Below, in pieces: positions 48,521-64,000 of a DNA stretch of 64,000 nucleotides. The stretch spans positions 96,388,852 through 96,452,851 of the forward strand of contig NC_134401.1 of NCBI RefSeq assembly GCF_050003625.1. The letters run 5' to 3'. Position 1 is the first letter of the stretch, and the number at the start of each line of letters is the position of its first letter. The translations under genes and the position numbers were made by a program. Below the pieces are notes generated by a model. The model was given only the letters and a program-made list of their open reading frames with translations, searched no databases and was not told the origin of the DNA. The DNA is from Haematobia irritans (lineage: Eukaryota > Arthropoda > Insecta > Diptera > Muscidae).

Positions 48521-49655
48521 TTGCCTCGTAATTCGATGAAAATTTCTTTCCAAAGAGTATTCTTTGGAGAAAAGAGACCATGACATAAGGTGGGTAATAT
48601 GTTCGGGGTTTTCACCAATATTCTAAATTAAAAATATATATTACGATAGAAGCATTAATTGTGTACAATTATATCTCTTAAATATCAAATGCTGATTTAC
48701 TGAAAATGCTATAAATCATAAACTAATGATTAGATTGCTGTAAGCATTCAAACGTCTTTTTAGGTCAGACTAAAAATAAAATACATGTTCCAGTAGTGCA
48801 ATATATCTATGTCTCAGACTAGGGACTATTCAATTGACTTGTAACATTGATTACTACCATTTGTAGGTTTCAAACTCTCAAGCTCAATTAAATTAAACGT
48901 TTGGTGAAATATCCTTGGAATTAGATTAGACTGACAGTTTTGTTTTAATTTCATCTTTGCCGAAAAATTTTAAATTGTATCTTTTCATTTGTTTCCGGCT
49001 GCACCTTCTCCTCGTTGCTATATTCCCCTTAAGTATCACAATCAAGGTAACAATTAAAGATTTGAGAAAAGCGATTTTAGTATAACCATTAAATAATATT
49101 TCCCAAAAAAAAAACATTCATAATTCTGGCTAACTGCGGCGGATGTTGTTGTTTTGTTTGTGTTTCCAAAGACATTTTTTGTAAAGTTGTAAATATTTTT
49201 ATGCTATATTTTTTCAACTTTTGTTTTGTAATATTTTTGTTTTTAATTGTAAATGAAATCCTTAATTTCTCGTTCTCTTATTTAGTTTTTCTCTAGAAAT
49301 TTTGTTGTTTGGTGTTTTGGATTGGTTTGTTGTTTTTGTTTTTGTTGTAACTTGTTCATGGTTCCACTTTGTTTTTGTAGAGTTTTATTGTTGTTATTGT
49401 TGTTGATGTGGTTGACTTAAATATTAATTTGATTTGTTTTGTTGTTGCGGATTTTCAGCTTTTACTTAAACGAACAAAGTTTGCAAATATTTTCTTTTCT
49501 TTTAAATTTAAAGTAAAATTATGATCCATTAATATAAAAACGATTTAATAATATAATAATAATAAAACACACATGAAAAGAAACGGGATGATAACCGAAG
49601 TGCAAAGAGAGATGATGATGGTTTGGTAAAATTTCTGTTTGTTTCTTGTGATGAT
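48521..49655. other. Mapmodulin 3' untranslated and downstream region
   Basis: Lies immediately downstream of the minus-strand stop codon at 49656. From 49140 to 49655 the minus strand is rich in CAACAA and AAACAAAA, as fly 3' untranslated regions often are. No other gene is seen from 48521 to 49140. Confidence 0.4.
49384..49389 (-). terminator. Candidate polyadenylation signal AATAAA
   Basis: AATAAA on the minus strand, about 270 bases after the Mapmodulin stop codon. A variant ATTAAA lies closer, at 49544-49549. Sequence alone does not decide between them. Confidence 0.25.
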
Positions 49656-57018
<7,363 letters not shown>

Positions 57019-57505
57019 TTGACATATTCAGAATATGCTTTACTAACCACGAAAATTAAAATCTTCAACGCAAGCATAAAATTAGTAATACTGTATGGCT
57101 GTGAGACATGGAATTCCGCAATCAAAGGTCTACAGGCTATTCAAGTATTTATTAATCGCTGCCTAAGGAAAATAGTACGAATATTTTGGCCAAATACTAT
57201 CACAAACGAAGAACTATGGCGTACCACCAAGCAGCAATCTGCATTATTGGAAATTCGAAGAAGAAAATGGATGTGGATCGGGCATACCTTAAGGAAGCCG
57301 CACGATGACATAACAAGAACAGCACTTGACTGGAATCCACAGGGAAGCCAAAGAAGAGGTAGACCAGCGAACACGTGGAGAAGACTAGTAGATGCCGAAA
57401 TACACGATGCGGGAAACACATGGCGAGAACTAAAAAAACTTAGCCAATGACAGAACAAAATGGAATGCATTTGTTACGGCCCTATGTTCCTCCTAGGAAT
57501 CTCAG
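57019..57505 (+). pseudogene. RTE-like LINE, C-terminal end of ORF2, 5'-truncated
   Basis: The frame from about 57049 encodes TKIKIFNASIKLVILYGCET, then INRCLRKIVRIFWP, RRRKWMWIGHTLRKP, NPQGSQRRGRPANTWRR and DAEIHDAGNTWRELKKL. This is the usual C-terminal region, after the reverse transcriptase core, of RTE-type and related LINEs. A one-base shift near 57440 moves the true ending, NDRTKWNAFVTALCSS and stop, into another frame. The upstream part is absent, as expected for a 5'-truncated insertion. It is directly followed by sequence shared with the SINE 3' half. Confidence 0.8.
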
Positions 57506-57516
57506 GAATATATATA

Positions 57517-57748
57517 TATTATCCCACCTCAGTAATGATGGTGACATTTCTGAGGGTTTCAAAGCTTCTCTAAGTGGTTTCACTGCAATGTTCGGACTCG
57601 GCTATAGAAAGGAGGCCCCTTGTCATTGAGCTTAATATGGAAACGGACAGAACTCAGTGACAAGAGAGAAGTTCACCACTGTGCTATCACAATGGACTGA
57701 ATAGTCTAAGTGAGCCTGATACATCGGGCTGCCACCTAACCTAACCTA
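57517..57748 (+). repeat. SINE-type 3' region fused to the LINE end
   Basis: From ATTATCCCACCTCAGTAATG to the CCTAACCTAACCT tail this is the 3' two-thirds of the SINE, without its tRNA head. It begins about a dozen bases after the LINE stop codon. Either the LINE and SINE share a 3' end or two truncated copies joined here. Confidence 0.8.
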
Positions 57749-58180
57749 ATATAAAAACAAGTGAGTAAAGTAGAAAGTCAGGCGGGACCGACTATATCAT
57801 ACCCTAAACCACCCCTACTGAATTAGTAAACATAAGCATTTTTGGGGTATCATTGGTATAGGTTTTGGAGAACATAAAGGGGGGTACATGTTTATGGGTG
57901 TCTTGTCACAATCTGAGCAGAAATGTCTAACATTAGGAGCTATAGTTATTTTGCACCAAATGAGTTAGTATGCCACTAATATTGAGTTCATTATTAAGAA
58001 AGAGGAAATTGGTCAATTAGTTGTGGGTGATAAATCCAAATTTCTGCAAATAGGGCAATAGATTTATGTAAGAGCTACATGTAAGTCAAAATACGATCAG
58101 CTAGTACATCAAAATTTGAATAACATAGGTTAAAATAAGAGTATTATGGCCAAATATGACAAAATCGAGCGATGCATATA

Positions 58181-59100
58181 AAGGGTGGGTTAATTGTAAG
58201 GGCCGATGTTGAATGTGAACCACACCTATACGCCAAGTTTTTTTCCGAATTTTATTTGACGCTTCTCTATTTCAGACTTACTCAATTTGAACCACGGAGA
58301 GATACACAATCCAACGACGTGTTAAATGGTTCCAAGAAATGGCAACAATGGATGATCAATTTTCGAAGAAAATGATCTTCAGTGATGAGGCACATTTTCA
58401 CGTCAGTGGATTCGTCAATAAACAGAATTGCCGCATTTGGGCGAATGAGAATCCAAGAGTGATTGTCGAAAAACCAATGCACCCACAAAGAGTGACTGTT
58501 TGGTGCGGTTTATGGGCTGACGGCATCATCGGGGCGTATTTTTCCAAAATGAGGCCGGTCAGGCAGTTACTGTGAATGGTGTTCGCTATCGTGAGATGAT
58601 AACGAACTTTTTATGACCCGAATTGGAAGATATGGATGTGGACGATATGTGGTTTCAGCAGGACGGTGCTACTTGCCACACAGCTAACGAAACAATAGCT
58701 CTTTTGCGCAACAAATTCAATGGCCGTGTTATCTCACGTAATGGCGATGTCAATTGGCCGCCAAGATCATGTGATTTGACACCGTTGGACTTTTTCCTTT
58801 GGGGTTATTTGAAAGAAAAGGTGTACGTCGATAAGCCAGCAACAATTCAAGAGCTAAAGGATGAGATTATTCGGCACATTAACGGCATAGAATCTCCATT
58901 ATGCCGCAGCGTCATCGAAAATTTGGACCATCGGATGAAGGCGTGCCACCGAGGTCGCGGCGCCCATTTGTTCGATACTTTGTTCCATACATAATTGAGT
59001 AATACCAATATATCATAATAAAATAAAATTACAATAATTTCCTAAATAGTTTGTGTTTTATTCAAAATCAACATCGGCCCTTGATATTTTAACCACCCTT
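58181..59100 (+). mobile_element. Mariner-like element of the DD41D type, internally deleted
   Basis: Terminal inverted repeats of about 32 bp beginning AAGGGTGGGTTAA and AAGGGTGGTTAAA, both with GGGCCGATGTTGA inside, flanked by TA. It is 920 bp, shorter than the usual ~1.3 kb, because the first half of the transposase is deleted. The conserved catalytic aspartates are in IFSDEAHF, FQQDGATCH and LTPLDFFLWG, with 41 residues between the second and third, the spacing known from the rosa/DD41D group. It sits inside the 153-bp-family copy. Confidence 0.9.
58288..58994 (+). pseudogene. DD41D mariner transposase, N-terminally deleted and frameshifted
   Basis: The coding trace starts in ERYTIQRRVKWFQEM, passes the first catalytic Asp at IFSDEAHFHVSGFVNKQN and WANENPRV, and VTVWCGLWADGIIGAYF, then shifts frame near 58545. 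The VNGVRYREMITNF part lies in the new frame and is followed by an in-frame TGA near 58614, after which ELEDMDVDDMWFQQDGATCH through HLFDTLFHT is open to the TAA at 58994. The helix-turn-helix DNA-binding half is missing. It therefore cannot make an active enzyme. Confidence 0.85.
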
Positions 59101-59585
59101 TATATGGGACCTATATCTAAATCTGAACTAATTTGTATAATATTTTGCACGTATGATTGATACAACAGAAGGTCACTTTGAGTAAAATTTGAGTACGATC
59201 AGTTAATTAATGAGGCCCCTATGGTCAAAAATAAGGTTATTAGGGGCAAATTTTTCAAAATAGGGCGATACATATATATGGGAACTATATCTAAATTTGA
59301 TCCGATTTCTTCCAATTCAATAGCGTTCGTCCTTGTGCCCAAAAAACACCCTGTGCCAAATTTCATCCAAATCGGTTAATAATTGCGACCGGAATCCTGT
59401 GAACAAAAAAAAAAAAATACATGTACAGACGAACGGACGGACACCAAGCGCTAGATCGACTCAGGAGGTGATTCTGAGTCGATCGGTATATATTTTATGG
59501 GGTCTAAAATCAATATTTCTGGTAGGCACATTTTTTGGCCGATCAAATTTATTATACCCTGACCACTATGTGGTTTAGGGTATAA

Positions 59586-60005
59586 TGACTTATCGCAAAA
59601 AAAATGTATCACATTAGGTATGTTAAAGACCCCATTGGAATTCTATCATCGTTTTCTTTTGATTTTATAGTGCTTGTAAAAAATCTAATGGCCAATTTAA
59701 TACTTAACCGGAAGATAGATCACCGGTTAGTATTTTTTTTTTTATGGGATCAGCTATTTTATCGACACGATAAATAATACAAACACATTAAGAAACCGGC
59801 TCTAATAATATTAAAGATAAGCTCCCTTAACAAAAAAGTAGAGGAAACGTTCTTTTTGAATCCAGAAGTGGTGCAAAATTGGCGCATAAGCGATGAATTT
59901 AACATGGGCTTATCATAGGATGGGTGTCCACCATTTCAACAGCCGTTGCACTGAGCTTGTCTCACTTCTTAAGGTATGATCCGAAATCAGTGTTTTGGAT
60001 GTGAA
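59586..60005. other. Probable first-intron spacer
   Basis: Nothing recognised except possible diverged continuation of the LINE at its right end near 59880-60005. Confidence 0.4.
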
Positions 60006-60206
60006 TTAATCATTACCAGTATACTGCAATAGTTTGAACCCCGGAGTACTTAATTCACATAGTTTGTTTCTATAAACATATGGTTCTTGAATAAGAACTA
60101 TATCTATGTCGCCTTTCATCAGGAGAACTTTTAAGGCAGCACATGCAGCCTTACAATGATGAAGATTTATCTGGAGGATCCGTAGGACCATCGAGATTTT
60201 CAACAA
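60006..60206 (-). pseudogene. APE-type LINE, start of ORF2 (endonuclease), truncated
   Basis: Encodes LRILQINLHHCKAACAALKV and GDIDIVLIQEPYVYRNKLCE, the start of the apurinic-like endonuclease domain of non-LTR retrotransposons (QINLHHCKAA and the catalytic-site QEP motif). The frame ends after about 66 residues, well before the reverse transcriptase. ORF2 starts within the last codons of ORF1 (about 55-nt overlap), in another frame. Confidence 0.75.
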
Positions 60207-60969
60207 CCGTCACATCAGCCGCTTCAATCGAGTCATCAAGAATGTTCTCTTCAGAGATCTCGGTGACTCTCGCAATAACCATAGGTTCAACTTTGGTGAG
60301 TTCTGAGGCAATAAAAACCTCCTCTCGCATACGGTGTCTATCCATGTCTTCAACTTTGGTATCTCCCTCGACTTCGCAAGAGGATCCGCTTACTTCTGAT
60401 TCAGACAGAGGCTTGTCCATTTCTGAATCCTTTAGCTGATCGTTTTTATATACCTTCATTTGGATATAATGAAAGCCATAGCATACACGGCCCTAGGACT
60501 TTGCTAGATGTGGCAAAGACTGAGTGTTCAATATAAACACTGCATGCCGTCTTGGTCCATCCACTTCATCCAAACGGCCAACCTTCCAATCAGCTGTTGG
60601 AAGATCTGGATTGCATCGTTTCAGTCTATTTAAAATAGATTCAGGGTCAGAAGGGTTTGCAGTTATCCACTCATGTGCTCTAGGTCTAGCCGATATGTCT
60701 TTCTTCTCGACTAACTCTAGAGCAGCTCCTTCCCAAACTTCACCAATTAGTATCAGAGCAGCTTTAAAACATTCTATAGACCTCTGGTCCTCAAATGCGA
60801 CTAGCTTAAATCGTCCTTGATACCAACCAGCCTCTTGGTGTCGAGGATCTGGGCCGGGAAATTTTTCCAGCACCTGTGTGTAGACGACAGACAGAGCATT
60901 CTCAATTTCCCCCCATTTTTGCTTTGGAACCATACCGTCCAATGCTCCTTTATTAATGATAGCCATCAC
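60151..60969 (-). pseudogene. APE-type LINE ORF1 C-terminal part (DUF4780-like)
   Basis: Two adjoining frames. The first (60969-60493) encodes GWYQGRFKLVAFEDQRSIEC, RPRAHEWITANPSDPESI and WKVGRLDEVDGPRRHAVFIL, a domain I know as DUF4780-like from insect LINE ORF1 proteins. After a stop, the second (60459-60151) encodes an acidic serine-rich tail (SESEVSGSSCEVEGDTKVED). The N-terminal half is missing. It lies immediately upstream of the ORF2 start at 60206, the usual ORF1-ORF2 order. Confidence 0.75.
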
Positions 60970-61752
60970 AAGGCTGTCTTTAGCAACTGAGGCAAACGAT
61001 CTTTGATCCCTTTTGGAGGATGGCGCTCATCCGGCGATCGTTCCCTTTTTCCAGTCTCAAGAATTCCTTGAGCCCATTTTAAGGGCTCAAGCATTACAAA
61101 CGAGACGTTTTCCCCATATAAAAAATCAGATTCAAAATACAATTTTCCTCAAAAACACGTCAATTTTAGAATGTGAACAAAAACATCTCAACTCGGTGTG
61201 AACTGTGAAACGTTTTGGACAAACGTATGAGGAAAATGAGTGAGTGGGAACATCGCAGTAGATAACGAATGTATCTCTAGTGGAGTTTTTGTTTGTGTGT
61301 CGATAAGACAGTTTTGTAAAGTTTCTCTTGGCTGGCAATAGCTCCGTCCGAGAACCCGATAATTTTTTATACATAATTATCACAAATTTTTACTGGAAGT
61401 CATTCGTTTACACCAAAAAGCCAGCAAAAGAGAGCCAGAGAGAGACTACATTTAGCAGTTATCAGTAAGAGAAATTGCAAGTTTTTGCTAGAGATTTTTT
61501 CCCAGTAAAACCTTGCAAACCTTAGCATACGTTGCCAGCTGGTTTTTGATGACAAACAAAGCACGAATGTACATGTTCCGCAACTACAATTGGAAGTTAA
61601 AAAAAAAACAGGGTTATTTTTGTTTTTAATGTTTTAGAATCTTAAATTTTGAATTTGGAAATTGTTATAGGATTCCGTTCGCTTACTTTCCAGCAATTTT
61701 AAACAAAGAGAGTAAAATACACGCTTACTCTCTAGCTAGTTTCTACTGGATA
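60970..61752. other. Probable first-intron sequence, unassigned
   Basis: Possible LINE ORF1 upstream remains to about 61050, then unassigned. Words TTTTTACTGGAAG (61390) and CCCAGTAAAACC (61501) form an inverted pair around 110 bp of AGAGAGCCAGAGAGAGAC-type sequence, which may be a small MITE. No gene supported. Confidence 0.35.
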
Positions 61753-62777
61753 TTTATACCCTGCGCCACACTGTGGAACAGGGTATTATAAGTTAGTGTA
61801 TATGTTTGCAACACCCAGAAGTAGACGAGATAGACACATGGTGTCTTTGGCAATAATACTCAGGGTGAGTCCCTGAATCGATCTAGCCATGTCCGTCTGT
61901 CTGTGAACATATTTTTGTGAACAAAGTCTAGGTCGCAGTTTACGTCCAATCGCCTTCAAATTTGGCACAAGTTCCCGTTTTGGATCAGAATAGAACCCTA
62001 TTGAGAAATCGGCTCAGATTTAGATATAGCTCCCATATATATATCTTTCGCCCGATATGCACTTATATGGACCCAGAAGACAGAGTTTTTGAAATTTTGC
62101 ACCAGGAGTACAATTAGTAGTGTAGTCAAGTGTGCTAAATTTTATTGAAATCGGTTCAGATTTAGATATAGCTCCCATATATATCTTTCGCTTGATTTTG
62201 CGTCATATAACCACAGAGGACAAAGTTGTAGTCCGTTTTACGTGAAATTTTGCACAGGGAGTAGAATTAAAATACTAAGTATGCATGTCAAATTTGAAAT
62301 CGGTTCAGATTTCTATATAGCTTCCATATATATATGTTTTTCCGATTTGGGCAAAAATGGCCAAAATACCCATATTTTCCTTATTAAATCGCCACTGCTA
62401 AGTCGAAAACTTGTAAAAGTGACTCAAATTTTCCTTTATTTCTAATTAATATCCATAAACAGATAAATCATAAATCATAAATACACTTTTGCGAAGTTGC
62501 CTCAAAATTGGTTTAGATTAAAATGTTTTCCATATTTTTTTACTAACATAGTGTACCATCCCAGGGCATTAGCCGACTTAAATTTTAAGTCTATAGATTA
62601 TAAATTTTGTTCAGATGGAGTCAGATTTAAATGTATGTATTTGGGACAAAAACTTTTATATATAGCACCCAACACATTTGACGGATTTCATATAGTATCG
62701 AAAATGTGGATTTACAAAGTGTTGCAGGGCATAATATAGTTGGCCCCGCCCGACTTTAGACTTTCCTTACTTGTTTT
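61753..62777 (-). mobile_element. 153-bp-repeat family copy, reverse orientation
   Basis: Begins with the palindrome ATACCCTGCGCCACACTGTG followed by GAACAGGGTAT, contains three internal units with AAATCGGTTCAGATTTAG and CTCCCATATATATCTTTCG, and ends with ACTTTAGACTTTCCTTACTT, the exact reverse complement of the left end of the copy at 45916. Both ends are therefore present. It encodes no protein. Confidence 0.82.
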
Positions 62778-63255
62778 TTACGGGAAAAGTACGCGAACAG
62801 ATCTAATATAAACTAATCAAATCAGTAGTGGGATTCCGTATTTCTTTGTGACAATGGCATTGTTAACGTTGTCTGCGCAAAAATTGTTTGCACTAACGTT
62901 TGGGTCAAGTAATGATTGAGAATTGTTGTTTAAGCTGTGTTGGGCTTGGCAACCCTGCCACCAAAAGCGGTGGAATGAAAGAATAGCCCAAAAACAGCTT
63001 GGAAAATCGGAAATTGTTTGCCAATTTAAATGAAATACACATAGCCGGAAGAGAAAAATGGGCGATATTTTCAATCTATATAAAAAATCCCTTTAATTTG
63101 AGACCATTTAAGGCAGTTCCGCCCGACGAAATTCTTAGAACGGCTTAGAACCTTTGGCTTTTTTAAATACTGCAGAAAACTCTTTTTGTATTAGAAAAGG
63201 GATCCATTTTTCCCCCTATTAAAAGTAACCTACATATATCATTAAAGAAACTATT
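62778..63255. other. Probable first-intron sequence, nothing recognised
   Basis: No repeat unit or coding signal identified. Confidence 0.45.
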
Positions 63256-63259
63256 TTCC

Positions 63260-63980
63260 AGAGTTGGGTAGTTCCGGAGCGAACTAGCTCTTTGGAACTA
63301 TTCCGTGGCTGGAACTAAATGAACTGGATCCGATGCATTTACTCTTTCAGCTCCTCAGTTTCTTATATTCATTTCGTTGTGTACTCATTCCATTTCTTCC
63401 GCTCTTTATGACAACAGCTCTCACTTAAATTGAAGTTGCTAGATCCTTAATGAAGATATCGAAACTGTTCCAACCTAAATATTAATACCAACATGCTTTA
63501 CAAAAATTATTTAAATCAGCCAAACCTGTCCAATGCGGATGAATATTTTACGCAATAGAAACATATCATAAACGGAAGGCGAACTCTTTTGGTCTAAAGT
63601 CGGCAAAATATTTTTTTACATAGTAACTTTCGATTTTCTCTATGAAAAAAATTAAACACGATATTTCTAAATAAATGTAGATCTTTGTATTAGTATTGAT
63701 CTCTGAAAATTTTTCTACAGAGTTATACCATTATCTAATTTTAGTCCCAAAATCTTTATTATACAAATTAATGTTCAAGAAATTTGATTAAATTATTGTG
63801 AACTTTTATGTTTTACTTAAATTTAGTGTTCATGCGTTTTATTTTCTTGTGGAGCTAAAAGAAAATGTAAATATATGGTATTCTTTAAGCACTTTCCTTA
63901 TCCGGATCCAAAAGGAACTGTGGAACTAAATGATGGAACTAGTTCCTTTTTAGGAGCGGATCTGAAAAGACCCATCACTT
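63260..63980. mobile_element. Possible hAT-like MITE near the right edge
   Basis: Left CAGAGTTGGGTAGTTCCGGA and right, in reverse complement, AGTGATGGGTC followed by AGATCCGCTCC are loosely inverted, and both ends carry GGAACTA/TAGTTCC words. No clear 8-bp duplication was found and the end coordinates are approximate. Confidence 0.4.
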
Positions 63981-64000
63981 TAGTGAGCCGGGATCACCCA

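Larger units (their letters stand above)
57754..59585 (+). mobile_element. 153-bp-repeat family copy, split by a mariner
   Basis: Left end ACAAGTGAGTAAAGTAGAAA, then GTCAGGCGGGACCGACTAT and ATACCCTAAACCAC. The right end has CGGACACCAAGCGCTAGATC, a GACTCAGGAGGTGATTCTGA block and the palindrome ATACCCTGACCACTATGTGG followed by TTTAGGGTAT. A mariner sits between (58181-59100). Same family arrangement as 45916-47373 but with only partial internal units. Confidence 0.8.

Noticed and set aside
60143..60820. Plus-strand open frames opposite the LINE ORF1
   Set aside because: They are the mirror of the DUF4780-like and acidic ORF1 parts on the minus strand.

Overview
The window is AT-rich nuclear DNA from a higher dipteran, most likely a calyptrate (muscid-like) fly. 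The only host gene I can support is a Mapmodulin/ANP32-type gene whose exons resemble the Drosophila family member. The rest is fly-type repeat DNA: a large satellite array, a DD41D mariner, PIF/Harbinger, hAT and pogo-like DNA elements, RTE-like and APE-type LINE fragments, a tRNA-headed SINE, and many copies of a family with ~153-bp internal repeats. The species assignment is inference.

Layout. Bases 1-34,680 are one satellite array with a ~125-bp monomer. It is open at the left edge of the window and is split once by a 2.7-kb hAT-like element (15,924-18,625) that carries an 8-bp target duplication made from satellite sequence. The left half shows nested higher-order repeats (2,988, 3,737 and 1,173 bp) marked by recurrent truncated monomers. 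The right half holds more diverged subfamilies and its own higher-order repeats (1,477 and ~1,730 bp). The array ends in degenerate monomers, one of them stranded beyond an inserted element at 35,277-35,365.

Bases 35,366-49,655 are intergenic and packed with elements: a short MITE; a degenerate tandem repeat; a Harbinger relic split by a SINE with a clean 12-bp target duplication; a 153-bp-repeat element; a pogo-like MITE that contains a Harbinger copy with a 3-bp duplication and a recognisable two-exon transposase remnant; a 2.1-kb hAT-like element; a second 153-bp-repeat element; and a 0.8-kb hAT-like element.

Bases 49,656-56,190 carry the minus-strand Mapmodulin/ANP32 gene: six well-supported coding exons with matching splice phases, plus one frame-preserving 402-nt candidate cassette exon. 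The first coding exon was not found and probably lies beyond 64,000. If so, everything from 56,191 to the right edge is first-intron sequence: RTE-like LINE tail, SINE tail, DD41D mariner nested in a 153-bp-type element, APE-type LINE fragment, and another 153-bp-type element. The last intron holds a ~1.5-kb minisatellite with a 29-bp unit.

No rRNA, functional tRNA, CRISPR or operon-like structure is present. The most unusual object is the satellite: every well-conserved monomer carries a short dyad, and its higher-order structure is built by repeated copying of deletion junctions.
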